From an uncultured Lachnospiraceae bacterium (lineage in GTDB: Bacteria; Bacillota; Clostridia; Lachnospirales; Lachnospiraceae): DNA of 30,805 bases. How positions within the stretch are numbered: position 1 is the first letter of the stretch; each line of letters begins with the position of its first letter. Location of the stretch: the NCBI GenBank assembly GCA_934394615.1, contig CAKRRJ010000021.1:1-30805 (forward strand), in the 5' to 3' direction. The notes beneath the pieces were generated by a model. It was not told the DNA's origin. It worked only from the letters and a program-made list of their open reading frames with translations, and did not search any database. Positions 8,406-16,200 of this stretch are shown one piece after another. A program made the position numbers and the translations under genes.

Positions 8406-8807
8406 TTATAAGGTTACCTTATAATCATCAGAACCTTCTCCGTTTACTACATAGTAAGCAACATTTTCTTCCGGTTTTACATAAACTTCAATGGTTTTGA
8501 TCTCTGCGCCCTTGTGTGCTGCCTCATATGCCTTCACTGCCTTGTCCAGAACGTCTTTTGCTGCGATCTGTCTGCCAGCGAACTCAATCACTACGCAAGC
8601 CTTCGGGTCTGCCTTCTTTGCAGGAGCTTTCTTTGCTGGTGCTTTCTTGGTGGCCTCGACTGGCTTTGCTGCAGGTGCCTCAGCAACTGCCTTTACCGGA
8701 GCCTCTGCCTTAACCTCTGCTGCAACGGTATTAGCCTCTGCCTTTACAGTTGTGGTCTTCGGTGCTGCTTTTGCTGCTGCTTTTGCTGCGTTTCTTCTTG
8801 TTGCCAT
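8406..8807 (-). CDS. DUF6465 family protein with histone-H1-like Ala/Lys tail
   Basis: A 133-residue protein in two parts. The first ~70 residues are low-complexity and rich in Ala, Lys and Pro (MATRRNAAKAAAKAAPK..., then KKAPAKKAPAKKA), resembling the tails of histone H1 and bacterial AlgP/HU-tail proteins. The last ~60 residues form a compact domain (VVIEFAGRQIAAKDVLDKAVKAYEAAHKG...IEVYVKPEENVAYYVVNGE) characteristic of DUF6465, common in Lachnospiraceae. The function is unknown; the basic tail suggests nucleic-acid binding, by analogy only. I chose ATG at 8807 because GGAGG sits about 9 bases upstream. The longer frame to 8861 would run through the leader hairpin. Confidence 0.85.
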   Translation of the reverse strand: MATRRNAAKAAAKAAPKTTTVKAEANTVAAEVKAEAPVKAVAEAPAAKPVEATKKAPAKKAPAKKADPKACVVIEFAGRQIAAKDVLDKAVKAYEAAHKGAEIKTIEVYVKPEENVAYYVVNGEGSDDYKVTL

Positions 8808-8881
8808 AGTTCTTATCCTCCTCATTCGATTCCAAATATGGATTGCTCCCCATCGTCCCATTTTCTGACGACGATGAGGGA

Positions 8882-8910
8882 ATTATAAATCGGTTTGCTT
8901 TTTTTGTCAA
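8882..8910 (-). promoter_or_regulatory. Perfect-consensus sigma-A promoter of the DUF6465 gene
   Basis: TTGACA (8905-8910), exactly 17 bases, TATAAT (8882-8887) on the minus strand: a full consensus match. The leader of about 65 bases contains a hairpin at 8850-8878 (CATCGTC paired with GACGATG). Just upstream, a 9-bp direct repeat CAATGTTTT with a ~10-base period (8908-8926 on the plus strand) overlaps the -35. Confidence 0.85.
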
Positions 8911-8967
8911 TGTTTTCCAATGTTTTGCGGGCTCTCCGGCCCTTTTGTACCCGCTTTCATAAAGAAT

Positions 8968-9276
8968 TTAATGCACGATCATTTCCGCAATGTAGACTGC
9001 CACGCAGGCACCGATCGAGACGCGGAACAGATTTCCGTCAATCCAGGAAAGGACCATGCCAGCCGCAAATCCCACAATGCCTGTAACACGGTTTCCCGTT
9101 GCGGAAAGGATAGACGGGAAAGTCATGACCGACAAACTCACATACGGCACATAGTACAAAAAAGACTGAATAAACTGGTTTTTGATCTCTTTTCGGATCA
9201 ATGTGAGCGGCAGGGCGCGCACGGCATAGATCGTCAGAAACATGACCAGAATGGACGCGTAAATATTATGCTGCAT
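8968..9276 (-). CDS. azlD: AzlD-family branched-chain amino acid export subunit
   Basis: A 102-residue membrane protein with about four hydrophobic segments. It contains FLTIYAVRALPLTLIRK and FLYYVPYVSLSVMTFPSIL, typical of AzlD (TIGR/Pfam AzlD family), the small partner of AzlC. The AzlCD pair exports branched-chain amino acids and toxic analogues such as azaleucine in B. subtilis. The start lies inside the 3' end of azlC (11-bp overlap) with a strong AGGAGGAGG site, so the two are co-translated. Confidence 0.92.
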   Translation of the reverse strand: MQHNIYASILVMFLTIYAVRALPLTLIRKEIKNQFIQSFLYYVPYVSLSVMTFPSILSATGNRVTGIVGFAAGMVLSWIDGNLFRVSIGACVAVYIAEMIVH

Positions 9277-9997
9277 GATGATCCTCCTCCTTTTCTTTTA
9301 CCGGGAATAACACGGCTGCTGCCGCGGAGATCAGCACCGTCAGCAGAATAATCTGAAAACCGGATGAAATGTTCTTGAGTCCCGGCACGCTCTGAAATAC
9401 CAGGCTCACCGCCATGGAGATTACAACCACGCCGGCAATGACTTTATCTTTTCTTGCAGGCGGAATCACAACCGCAAGGAACATGCCGTAGATTGCGACA
9501 CTCATGGCGCTCATAACCTGCGCCGGAAGGATCATGCCGACCACCGCGCCAAGGAAGGTGCCAAGCACCCAGCCCGGAGCTGCCACACAGGCCGCGCCGT
9601 ACTGATAAAACGGATTCAGCTTTCCGTCCACCGCCATGGAAATGCCAAAAATCTCATCTGTCACGGCATAGGACATAAAAATGCGGTGCAGAAACGGGCG
9701 GTTCTGCTGCACCTTCTGGGAGAGCGCACTCGACATGAGCAGATAACGCATGTTGATCACGACAGTCGTCACGATCATCTCCATAAAGCCTGCCCCGGAC
9801 GCAATCATGCTGATGGCAGCGAATTCCCCCGCCGAAGCCAGCATCAGAGCAGACATTAAGGAAGACTGAATGGCATTCATGCCAGCCTTTCCCGCTGTAA
9901 TGCCAAGGGTGAATGCCACGGCAAAATAGCCGAGCCCGATCGGCACACCATCCCGCATTCCCCGGAAGAAACTTGTCTTATCTTTCTTTTGTTCCAT
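9266..9997 (-). CDS. azlC: AzlC-family branched-chain amino acid exporter
   Basis: A 243-residue membrane permease. The N-terminal segment FRGMRDGVPIGLGYFAVAFTLGITA and the following SLMSALMLASAGEFAAISM and NMRYLLMSSALS are the family signatures. With AzlD it forms the proton-motive-force-driven amino acid efflux system. AGAGGGG precedes the ATG. It is divergent from a LysR gene 180 bases away; this layout suggests, but does not prove, that the LysR protein controls azlCD. Confidence 0.93.
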   Translation of the reverse strand: MEQKKDKTSFFRGMRDGVPIGLGYFAVAFTLGITAGKAGMNAIQSSLMSALMLASAGEFAAISMIASGAGFMEMIVTTVVINMRYLLMSSALSQKVQQNRPFLHRIFMSYAVTDEIFGISMAVDGKLNPFYQYGAACVAAPGWVLGTFLGAVVGMILPAQVMSAMSVAIYGMFLAVVIPPARKDKVIAGVVVISMAVSLVFQSVPGLKNISSGFQIILLTVLISAAAAVLFPVKEKEEDHHAA

Positions 9998-10055
9998 GGT
10001 AAAACCCCTCTTAATTTGTAAAATTGGCAGCCTCTTTCAGCGCCAGACCTGTTCC

Positions 10056-10084
10056 ATTCTAGATCAGTCAGTTTTGCAAGTCAA
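10056..10084 (-). promoter_or_regulatory. Sigma-A promoter of azlCD
   Basis: TTGACT (10079-10084), 17 bases, TAGAAT (10056-10061) on the minus strand, giving a leader of about 50 bases before azlC. Confidence 0.7.
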
Positions 10085-10102
10085 CCGATTCGCGGCATGA
10101 AC

Positions 10103-10131
10103 TTTATATTTCCCCGCTTTTATACTATAAT
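10103..10131 (+). promoter_or_regulatory. Promoter of the divergent LysR gene
   Basis: TTTATA (10103-10108), 17 bases, perfect TATAAT (10126-10131). It lies back to back with the azlC promoter, with only 18 bases between the two -35 elements, so one bound regulator could affect both. Confidence 0.6.
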
Positions 10132-10177
10132 AAAGGTTATTATGACCAGCAGGGACCACCCCGGAAAGAGGAATGCA

Positions 10178-11104
10178 ATGACTTCAAAAGAACTGTTGTA
10201 TGTAAAAACCGTTGCCGATGAAAAGAACATATCCAGAGCCGCCAAAAAGCTCTTTATCGCCCAGCCATCGTTAAGCCAGTCGATCCAGCGCATTGAGGAA
10301 TCCGTTGGGACGGAGCTGTTTAACCGGACCTCCGGCGGCCTCACGCTTACCTTTGCGGGTGAGCGCTACTACCACATGGCTGTTCAGATCTTAAAACTGT
10401 ACCAGGATTTCGAGATGGAGATCAGCGACATCAACAACTTAAAGACCGGCCGCATCCACTTCGGGACCACCAATCATCTTGGAACTCTGGTCCTGCCAAA
10501 AGTTCTTCCGCGCTTTTCCGACCTCTGCGCCGGAATTGAACTGAATATCAGCGAAGAAAACACTACGACGCTCGAACAGCTCCTGCTCTCCGGCGAGCTG
10601 GATTTTGCGCTCATGCACGCGCCGTCCGATCCGACCCAGCACCCGCAGTTCCATTACGACATTATGAAGCGGGATCCGTTCGTGCTCGCCATCGCGCCGG
10701 ACCATCCGCTTGTCGCCCTGGCCGAGAAAAAAGAAGGCTATCCATACCCGGTACTGGACATCCGGCTGGCCGCAAAAGAGCCATTTTTAATGCTCCACGC
10801 CTCACAGCGCATCCGCCAGATCACCGATGAGGTACTGCGCCGCGCCGGAATCCCGCGCCCGCGCATTGCCATGACTCTGCGAAATTTCGAGACGACCCAG
10901 CTCCTGGCCGCAAAAGGCATGGGCCTGGCGCTCGTGCCGCAGGAATACTCCAGCATCTCTCCTTCCGATTTCCCGCCGGTTCTTTTAAGCATCGACGAAA
11001 AATACCATGCGTACTGGGACACCTGCATCACCACGCTGAAGGAAGGCTTTCTCTCAAAAGCAGACCAGCTCTTCATCCGCATCGCAAAGGAAGAGCTGGC
11101 CTGA
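10178..11104 (+). CDS. LysR-type transcriptional regulator (probable azlCD regulator)
   Basis: A 308-residue LysR protein. The N-terminal winged helix-turn-helix (ELLYVKTVADEKNISRAAKKLFIAQPSLSQSIQRIEESVGTELF) is typical. The C-terminal part is the effector-binding domain with two lobes, including TGRIHFGTTNHLGTLVLPKVL and the later GLALVPQEY. I chose ATG at 10178 because AGAGGAA precedes it and the helix-turn-helix starts a few residues in. An upstream ATG at 10142 has no good ribosome site and would lie close to the transcription start. Regulation of the divergent azlCD genes is inferred from position. The effector is unknown. Confidence 0.92.
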   Translation: MTSKELLYVKTVADEKNISRAAKKLFIAQPSLSQSIQRIEESVGTELFNRTSGGLTLTFAGERYYHMAVQILKLYQDFEMEISDINNLKTGRIHFGTTNHLGTLVLPKVLPRFSDLCAGIELNISEENTTTLEQLLLSGELDFALMHAPSDPTQHPQFHYDIMKRDPFVLAIAPDHPLVALAEKKEGYPYPVLDIRLAAKEPFLMLHASQRIRQITDEVLRRAGIPRPRIAMTLRNFETTQLLAAKGMGLALVPQEYSSISPSDFPPVLLSIDEKYHAYWDTCITTLKEGFLSKADQLFIRIAKEELA

Positions 11105-11132
11105 AAGCTGGCTTTTTATTCAGTTTGATGTA

Positions 11133-12224
11133 TTACAGTACATCCTGGCGCATGATGTGGCGGATGCGCTCATCGTTTAAGCCGCGAATTACCTCGACTG
11201 CCATTTTAATGGTAGATTCGATGTCTTCTTTCGCGCAGAAGTTGTAATGGGTATGTACATAGCGGGACGGGATGCCAAGTACCAGAACCGGCACTGCCTG
11301 GTGGGTCAGATGGATCTTTCCTGCGTTGGTGCTGCCGCCGCGTCTCACTGCATCCTGGCACTTGATGCCGTACTTATCTGCGATCTCATGCGCGTATGCC
11401 ATGAATGCGTCGTTTGCCACATAGCTGTTATCCATATGGCGGATCTGAACGCCCTTCTTTAAGCAGCCCTGAGCCACGCCGGTCCGGTAGTAGAAATCAT
11501 CTGCCGGGGAACCCTCAAATACGATTGCCAGGTCTGGTTTTACCTGCTGTGCGGTCACGGTTGCGCCGCGCATGCCAACCTCCTCCTGGGAAGCAAACGC
11601 GCCGACTACATCGACTGCAAGGCTGTCAGTCTCGTTCATAAGTGCTTTCATGGTCTCAATGATGCAGACACAGCCCAGGCGGTTATCGAATGCCTTGCCG
11701 GAGCAGATGCCGTGCTTCTCATCGTAAGAGAAGGTTACATCCGGCATGATCGGATCACCGATGTGGATGCCGTAGTCTTCTTCTACTTCCTGTCTGCTGC
11801 TTGCTCCCACATCCACCTTTAACTCCTCGATGGTCAGGGAATTGTCTGCTTTCTGGGCTGCGGTTAAGAAATGAACCGGCTTGGAAGTGATGATGCCTTT
11901 GATCTTCTCGCCCTTGCTGTTGCGGACAATGACGCTGTGCGCCGGCAGGCTGGTCATGTGGAAGCCGCCCAGGGTGATGATGCTTAACAGACCGTTATCC
12001 TCCACGTTCTGTACCATAAATCCGCACTCATCGGTGTGCGCGTCCAGCATGAATACCGGACGATTGCCCTTTGCGTCCGGCATGGTCGCATACACGTTAT
12101 ACATTGCGTCGTTTCTTAAGTTCAGTCCCTCACAATGCTTCTGCACTGCCTTTACGACTTCTTCCTCAAAGCCGCTCGGTCCAAAAGCATTTGTTAAATC
12201 CTCTACAATTTTTAAATCCTTCAT
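11133..12224 (-). CDS. M42 family metallo-aminopeptidase
   Basis: A 363-residue cytosolic di-metal aminopeptidase (FrvX/glutamyl aminopeptidase/TET family). The expected residues are present: His63 and catalytic Asp65 in DAHTDECGF, bridging Asp180 in AFDNRLGC, catalytic Glu214 and ligand Glu215 in SQEEVGMRG, an acidic ligand at Glu237 in FEGSP, and His326 in HTHYNF. These enzymes strip N-terminal residues from short peptides, often as dodecamers. ATG at 12224 follows GGAGG; the longer frame to 12278 would cover an intercistronic hairpin. It lies 59 bases downstream of the M55 gene and is probably co-transcribed with it, so peptide products of the importer are the likely substrates. Confidence 0.93.
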   Translation of the reverse strand: MKDLKIVEDLTNAFGPSGFEEEVVKAVQKHCEGLNLRNDAMYNVYATMPDAKGNRPVFMLDAHTDECGFMVQNVEDNGLLSIITLGGFHMTSLPAHSVIVRNSKGEKIKGIITSKPVHFLTAAQKADNSLTIEELKVDVGASSRQEVEEDYGIHIGDPIMPDVTFSYDEKHGICSGKAFDNRLGCVCIIETMKALMNETDSLAVDVVGAFASQEEVGMRGATVTAQQVKPDLAIVFEGSPADDFYYRTGVAQGCLKKGVQIRHMDNSYVANDAFMAYAHEIADKYGIKCQDAVRRGGSTNAGKIHLTHQAVPVLVLGIPSRYVHTHYNFCAKEDIESTIKMAVEVIRGLNDERIRHIMRQDVL

Positions 12225-12249
12225 CTTGTTTCTTCCTCCCTTTTCCCGC

Positions 12250-12271
12250 AGGGCACTAAACTCTGTGCCCT
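12250..12271 (-). promoter_or_regulatory. Intercistronic hairpin between the M55 and M42 peptidase genes
   Basis: AGGGCAC and GTGCCCT form a 7-bp stem with an 8-base loop, with no T-run after it on the minus strand. It is more likely an mRNA stability or processing element than a terminator, and it lies just upstream of the M42 ribosome site. Confidence 0.45.
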
Positions 12272-12283
12272 CTCGCAAAATCT

Positions 12284-13096
12284 TTAATATACCACAAATG
12301 AATGCGCAGTCACGATGTCCATCCAGTTTTCGCTGATGAGGCGGTTCGTGCGCGCGTCCACGGCTTCCATGCCCGGATAGAAGGACATCTGGTAAGCTTT
12401 CTTTAAATCTTTATAATTTACCTCATAGGTAAACTGCTCCGGAAGCGCGATCTTGCATGCTTCCAGTTTTGCCTGTACATCCCCGGAGAGTACCTCAGTG
12501 ACGGCTGCCTTCAGGTCCGCGATCACGGTTTTCGGGGAAACATTCCAGGCGCTTCCGCCCACGCCCTTCTTGGAAGATACGGTCGTGATCTGCGGAACCA
12601 GTTCTTTCGAGAGCTCACAGATGCGCTCATCTCCAGATAAAAACAGCACCGGAACACCGTACATCGCTGCGGTGTAGGTGTTCAGCATAAACTCACTCAT
12701 GCGCTTTCCGTTTAACTCAATAAAGTTGCTGGCACCCGTGGACGTATGACTGAGAGGACTTCCCGGATCACCGGCCGGCGCATGGTATCCAACGTAAAAT
12801 ACTGCGTCATAAGTTTCATCCAGACCGTACATCATGTTGATCGGATGGCCGCTCTTTCCGCGGATCAGGATGACATGCTCCGGCATGGCCATCACATCGA
12901 TGTTGGTGGCATCGCCGTGTCCATCCTTCACTACAATCTCGTCCACGCCCGCCGCCAGGGCTGCCTCGCAGACTGCAACGACCTCGTCGGTCATCTGCTG
13001 TGCGTATTTCTGATAGGCCGGTTCGTCTTTATGGGTTTCATAATTGAGGGTTGTTCCGGCACAGCCTTCAATATCTGCACTGATAAACAGTTTCAT
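12284..13096 (-). CDS. dppA: M55 family D-aminopeptidase (DppA type)
   Basis: A 270-residue zinc peptidase of the DppA family. The B. subtilis prototype removes N-terminal D-amino acids, preferring D-Ala-containing peptides. Predicted zinc ligands are Asp8 and Glu10 (SADIEG), His60 (KDGHGD), His105 (GYHA) and Glu135 (RMSEF). His117 in LSHTSTG matches the catalytic His115 of B. subtilis. The ATG follows GAGAGG. It lies just beyond the terminator of the dpp transporter operon, so it is expressed by read-through or from a weak promoter in the 57-base gap (TTGAGA at 13138-13143 is the only candidate -35). Its presence next to a dipeptide importer mirrors the B. subtilis dpp operon, though gene order differs. 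Confidence 0.94.
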   Translation of the reverse strand: MKLFISADIEGCAGTTLNYETHKDEPAYQKYAQQMTDEVVAVCEAALAAGVDEIVVKDGHGDATNIDVMAMPEHVILIRGKSGHPINMMYGLDETYDAVFYVGYHAPAGDPGSPLSHTSTGASNFIELNGKRMSEFMLNTYTAAMYGVPVLFLSGDERICELSKELVPQITTVSSKKGVGGSAWNVSPKTVIADLKAAVTEVLSGDVQAKLEACKIALPEQFTYEVNYKDLKKAYQMSFYPGMEAVDARTNRLISENWMDIVTAHSFVVY

Positions 13097-13145
13097 TGTT
13101 CGTGCCTCTCTTTTTATGAATTTTTATTGCGTCTTTTTCTCAAAA

Positions 13146-13193
13146 GACGAAAAAGGAGCCGGTCCATGGCATTTCGTCATGAAACCGGCTCCT
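13146..13193 (-). terminator. Intrinsic terminator after the dpp transporter operon
   Basis: AGGAGCCGGT (13154-13163) and ACCGGCTCCT (13184-13193) form a perfect 10-bp GC-rich stem. On the minus strand it is followed by TTTTTCGTCTTTT. It lies between dppF and the M55 gene. Confidence 0.85.
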
Positions 13194-13221
13194 CTGCCAT
13201 GCAATTGCTATCTCATTTGTA

Positions 13222-14244
13222 TTACTGGTGGGTCACTGCGTTCTCAGCAGCCTTCGCGCTCTTCTTTGCTTCCTCGGTGTCGTACAGATGGCAGTATACG
13301 AAATGATCGTCGCCTACCTGATACTTCTGCGGAGCCTCCGTCTTACAGCGCTCCATGCACTTCGGACAGCGGGTATGGAACTTACATCCGGCCGGCGGAT
13401 TCAGTGCGGAAGGAATATTGCCCTCCAGAATGATCCGCTCCTTCTTTGCCTTCGGATCCGGAATCGGAACCGCGGAAAGAAGGGCCTGGGTGTACGGGTG
13501 AAGCGGGTTCTGGTACAGACTGTACTTATCACCCTCTTCCACAAAGTTTCCGAGGTACATAACGCCCACGCGGTCGCTGATGTGCTCGACAACGCTTAAG
13601 TCATGCGCTACGAAAATGTAGGTCAGATTCATGTCGCGCTTTAACTGATTCATCAGGTTTAATACCTGGGACTGAATGGAAACATCCAGCGCGGAAACCG
13701 GCTCATCGGCAATGATGAGCTGCGGCTGTACCGCCAGGGCTCTCGCGATGCCGACACGCTGACGCTGACCGCCGGAAAACTCATGCGGGTAGCGGTTTGC
13801 GTGGTAGTCATCCAAGCCGACACGGCGCAGAAGCTCTACCACCTTTTGATCGGTCTCCTCACGGGTCTTGGTCAGACCGTGAATGATGAGCGGCTCTGCC
13901 ACGATATCACGGACAGACATACGCGGGTTTAAGGACGCGTATGGATCCTGGAACACCATCTGGACTTTCTTGCGGACCGGGCGCATCTGCTTTGGTGTGT
14001 ATTTGGAAATTTCTTCTCCGTCTAATACAATGGAACCTTCGGTCGGCTCGATCAGCTTACAGATACTCTTTCCAAGAGTGGACTTTCCGCATCCGGACTC
14101 ACCTACGATTCCGAATACTTCACCTCGTCTCACCTCGAAGTCGACGTTATCGACTGCTTTTACATAGGACGGCTCTTTTCCCATACCGCCTTTTACCGGG
14201 TAATACTGCTTGAGTCCCCGGACAACTAATAAATTGTCTGCCAT
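13222..14244 (-). CDS. dppF: Dipeptide/oligopeptide ABC importer ATPase (DppF/OppF)
   Basis: A 340-residue ABC ATPase, one of the two that power the peptide importer from the cytoplasmic face. Walker A is GESGCGKSTL, the signature is SGGQRQRVGIA and Walker B leads into ADEPVSALD. The C-terminal extension (PSALNPPAGCKFHTRCPKCMERCKTEAPQ) is the oligopeptide-transporter C-terminal motif, with a cysteine cluster that binds an Fe-S centre in some members. Its ATG overlaps the dppD stop (TGATG), so the two ATPases are translationally coupled. It is the last gene before the operon terminator. Dpp and Opp types cannot be separated with certainty. Confidence 0.93.
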   Translation of the reverse strand: MADNLLVVRGLKQYYPVKGGMGKEPSYVKAVDNVDFEVRRGEVFGIVGESGCGKSTLGKSICKLIEPTEGSIVLDGEEISKYTPKQMRPVRKKVQMVFQDPYASLNPRMSVRDIVAEPLIIHGLTKTREETDQKVVELLRRVGLDDYHANRYPHEFSGGQRQRVGIARALAVQPQLIIADEPVSALDVSIQSQVLNLMNQLKRDMNLTYIFVAHDLSVVEHISDRVGVMYLGNFVEEGDKYSLYQNPLHPYTQALLSAVPIPDPKAKKERIILEGNIPSALNPPAGCKFHTRCPKCMERCKTEAPQKYQVGDDHFVYCHLYDTEEAKKSAKAAENAVTHQ

Positions 14245-15269
14245 CAGTCTTTACCCCCTTCTTTCACACAGCGCCAACAGCGGCTCTGGTGTCCGTTTCC
14301 GAGATCGGTAAATCCCGGCTCCTCCTCGCGGCAGCGGTCAAACGCGTATTTGCAGCGCGGCGCGAACTTACAGCCCTTCGGCATGTATTTCGGATTCGGT
14401 ACGTTGCCCGGAATGGACTCGAGTTCTTCCACGTGCTCTCCCAGCTTCGGAATGGAATTTAACAGACCTTCCGTGTACGGATGGGATGGCTTGTCGAAAA
14501 TGTCGTAAACAGAACCTTTCTCGACCACGCGGCCGCAGTACATAACAACGACCTGGTCACACACCTCTGCCACCACGCCGAGGTCATGGGTGATGAAGAG
14601 GATGGAAGTTCCGATCTCTTTCTTTAACTTGTTCATCAGATCCAGGATCTGCGCCTGAATCGTTACATCCAGCGCTGTAGTCGGCTCATCGGCGATGAGG
14701 ATCTCCGGATTGCACACCAGAGCCATGGCAATCATGACACGCTGGCGCTGTCCGCCGGAAAGCTGGAACGGATACTCCTTCATCATCTTCTCCACGCGCG
14801 GAAGTCCGGTCATGCGCAGCATCTCGATGGCTTTCTCCTCAGCCTCTTTCTTGCTGACTTTCTGGTGCATGAGGATGGCTTCCATGATCTGGTCGCCGAT
14901 CTTCATAACCGGGTTTAAGCTGGTCATCGGCTCCTGGAAGATCATGGAGATCTTGCTGCCGCGCAGTTTTCTGCGTTCTTCATTGCCGATGTGTACAATG
15001 TCCTTGCCGTCTAAGAGGATCTCGCCCTCCTCAATCTTACCGGTGGTTCCCATTAACAGGCCCATAACAGAAAGGGCAGTTACGCTCTTTCCGCTTCCGG
15101 ACTCGCCTACGATACCGAGGGTGGAACCCTCTTTTAATTCAATGTCAACACCATCCACGGACTTGACGACGCCGCTGTCCATATGGAACCAGGTGTGCAT
15201 GTTTTTGATTTCGAGAATATTTTTGCCGGAGACATCTTTCGTTGTCTCTACTTTAATCGTTTCGCTCAT
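14244..15269 (-). CDS. dppD: Dipeptide/oligopeptide ABC importer ATPase (DppD/OppD)
   Basis: A 341-residue ABC ATPase, partner of DppF. Walker A is GESGSGKSVTAL, the signature LSGGQRQRVMIA and Walker B with ADEPTTALD. The C-terminal segment GNVPNPKYMPKGCKFAPRCKYAFDRCREEEP is the oligopeptide-transporter C-terminal domain with its cysteine cluster. Serine-valine after the P-loop lysine (KSVT) is typical of the D subunit as against KSTL in F. GGAGG precedes the ATG; the gap to dppC is 14 bases. Confidence 0.93.
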   Translation of the reverse strand: MSETIKVETTKDVSGKNILEIKNMHTWFHMDSGVVKSVDGVDIELKEGSTLGIVGESGSGKSVTALSVMGLLMGTTGKIEEGEILLDGKDIVHIGNEERRKLRGSKISMIFQEPMTSLNPVMKIGDQIMEAILMHQKVSKKEAEEKAIEMLRMTGLPRVEKMMKEYPFQLSGGQRQRVMIAMALVCNPEILIADEPTTALDVTIQAQILDLMNKLKKEIGTSILFITHDLGVVAEVCDQVVVMYCGRVVEKGSVYDIFDKPSHPYTEGLLNSIPKLGEHVEELESIPGNVPNPKYMPKGCKFAPRCKYAFDRCREEEPGFTDLGNGHQSRCWRCVKEGGKD

Positions 15270-15283
15270 ATTCCTGCACCTCC

Positions 15284-16183
15284 TTAATCAGTCAGTTTCG
15301 GATCCAGGGCATCTCTGAGGCCATCACCCAGCAGGTTAAAGCTGAGTACGGTTAAGAAGATCGCAAGACCCGGGAACAGGGTGATATGCCAGCTGTTCAT
15401 CATGTACGTACGTCCGTTGCTCAAAAGCAGGCCCCACTCCGGTGTCGGCGGCTGGGCACCCATGCCTAAGAAACTTAAGGAAGACGCAGTCAGAATGGAA
15501 GATCCGATGGACATACTGTACTGTACGATGATGTCCGGGATCGCGCTCGGCAGGATGTGGTAGAACAGGATTCTCTTATCATCCGCGCCGATGTTCTTTG
15601 CAGCCTGTACGAATACGCTGTTCTTGGTAGCCAGCGTGTTGCCTCGTACGAGGCGGGCAAATTTCGGAATGTTGAACACCGCTACCGCAATGATAACATT
15701 GGTCATGCCGCTGCCTAAAATAGCTACGATTGCGATAGCCAGAATGATGCCAGGGAACGCAAACAGCGCGTCACAGATACGCATGATGATGGAATCAATG
15801 ATACCGCCGTAGTAACCGCCGATCAGTCCCAGGAAGGAACCGATCACGGCCGCGATGCTGACGGAAAACAGGCCGACACTTAAGGAAATACCGGTACCGC
15901 AGATGATACGGGAGAACAGATCTCTTCCGAACTCATCGGTTCCGAACCAGTGTGCCACAGTCGGAGCCTGCATGATCGCGTTATAGTCATAATCATTGAT
16001 GCCATAAGGAGCAATGAATTTTGCGGTAAAGGAAAGTACTACTAAAAACAGAATGAAAACCAGAGCCACAATGGCGGTTTTCTGTTTCTTAAACTTGCGG
16101 ACAAACTCAGAAAGCGGAGTACTGATGTCCGTTTTTTCGTTCAGGGTCTCTTCGGCCTGATTTACTTTTTTCTCTTTTGCCAT
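15284..16183 (-). CDS. dppC: Peptide ABC importer permease (DppC/OppC)
   Basis: A 299-residue membrane permease. After a polar N-terminal ~30 residues and a first membrane helix (TAIVALVFILFLVVLSFTA) comes the periplasmic-side motif HWFGTDEFGRDLFSRII, diagnostic of OppC/DppC. The cytoplasmic EAA loop reads AAKNIGADDKRILFYHILPS, the contact site for the ATPases. GGAGGAG precedes the ATG, 17 bases after dppB. Confidence 0.93.
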   Translation of the reverse strand: MAKEKKVNQAEETLNEKTDISTPLSEFVRKFKKQKTAIVALVFILFLVVLSFTAKFIAPYGINDYDYNAIMQAPTVAHWFGTDEFGRDLFSRIICGTGISLSVGLFSVSIAAVIGSFLGLIGGYYGGIIDSIIMRICDALFAFPGIILAIAIVAILGSGMTNVIIAVAVFNIPKFARLVRGNTLATKNSVFVQAAKNIGADDKRILFYHILPSAIPDIIVQYSMSIGSSILTASSLSFLGMGAQPPTPEWGLLLSNGRTYMMNSWHITLFPGLAIFLTVLSFNLLGDGLRDALDPKLTD

Positions 16184-16200
16184 CTCAAACTCCTCCTTTC

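Noticed and set aside
8911..8967. Terminator after azlD
   Set aside because: Short GC pairings (GGGC/GCCC) are present, but there is no T-run on the minus strand and the stems are alternative and weak.
11101..11132. Terminator between the convergent LysR and M42 genes
   Set aside because: The repeated AGCTGGC is a direct repeat rather than a stem; only a five-base stem before the T-run can be drawn.
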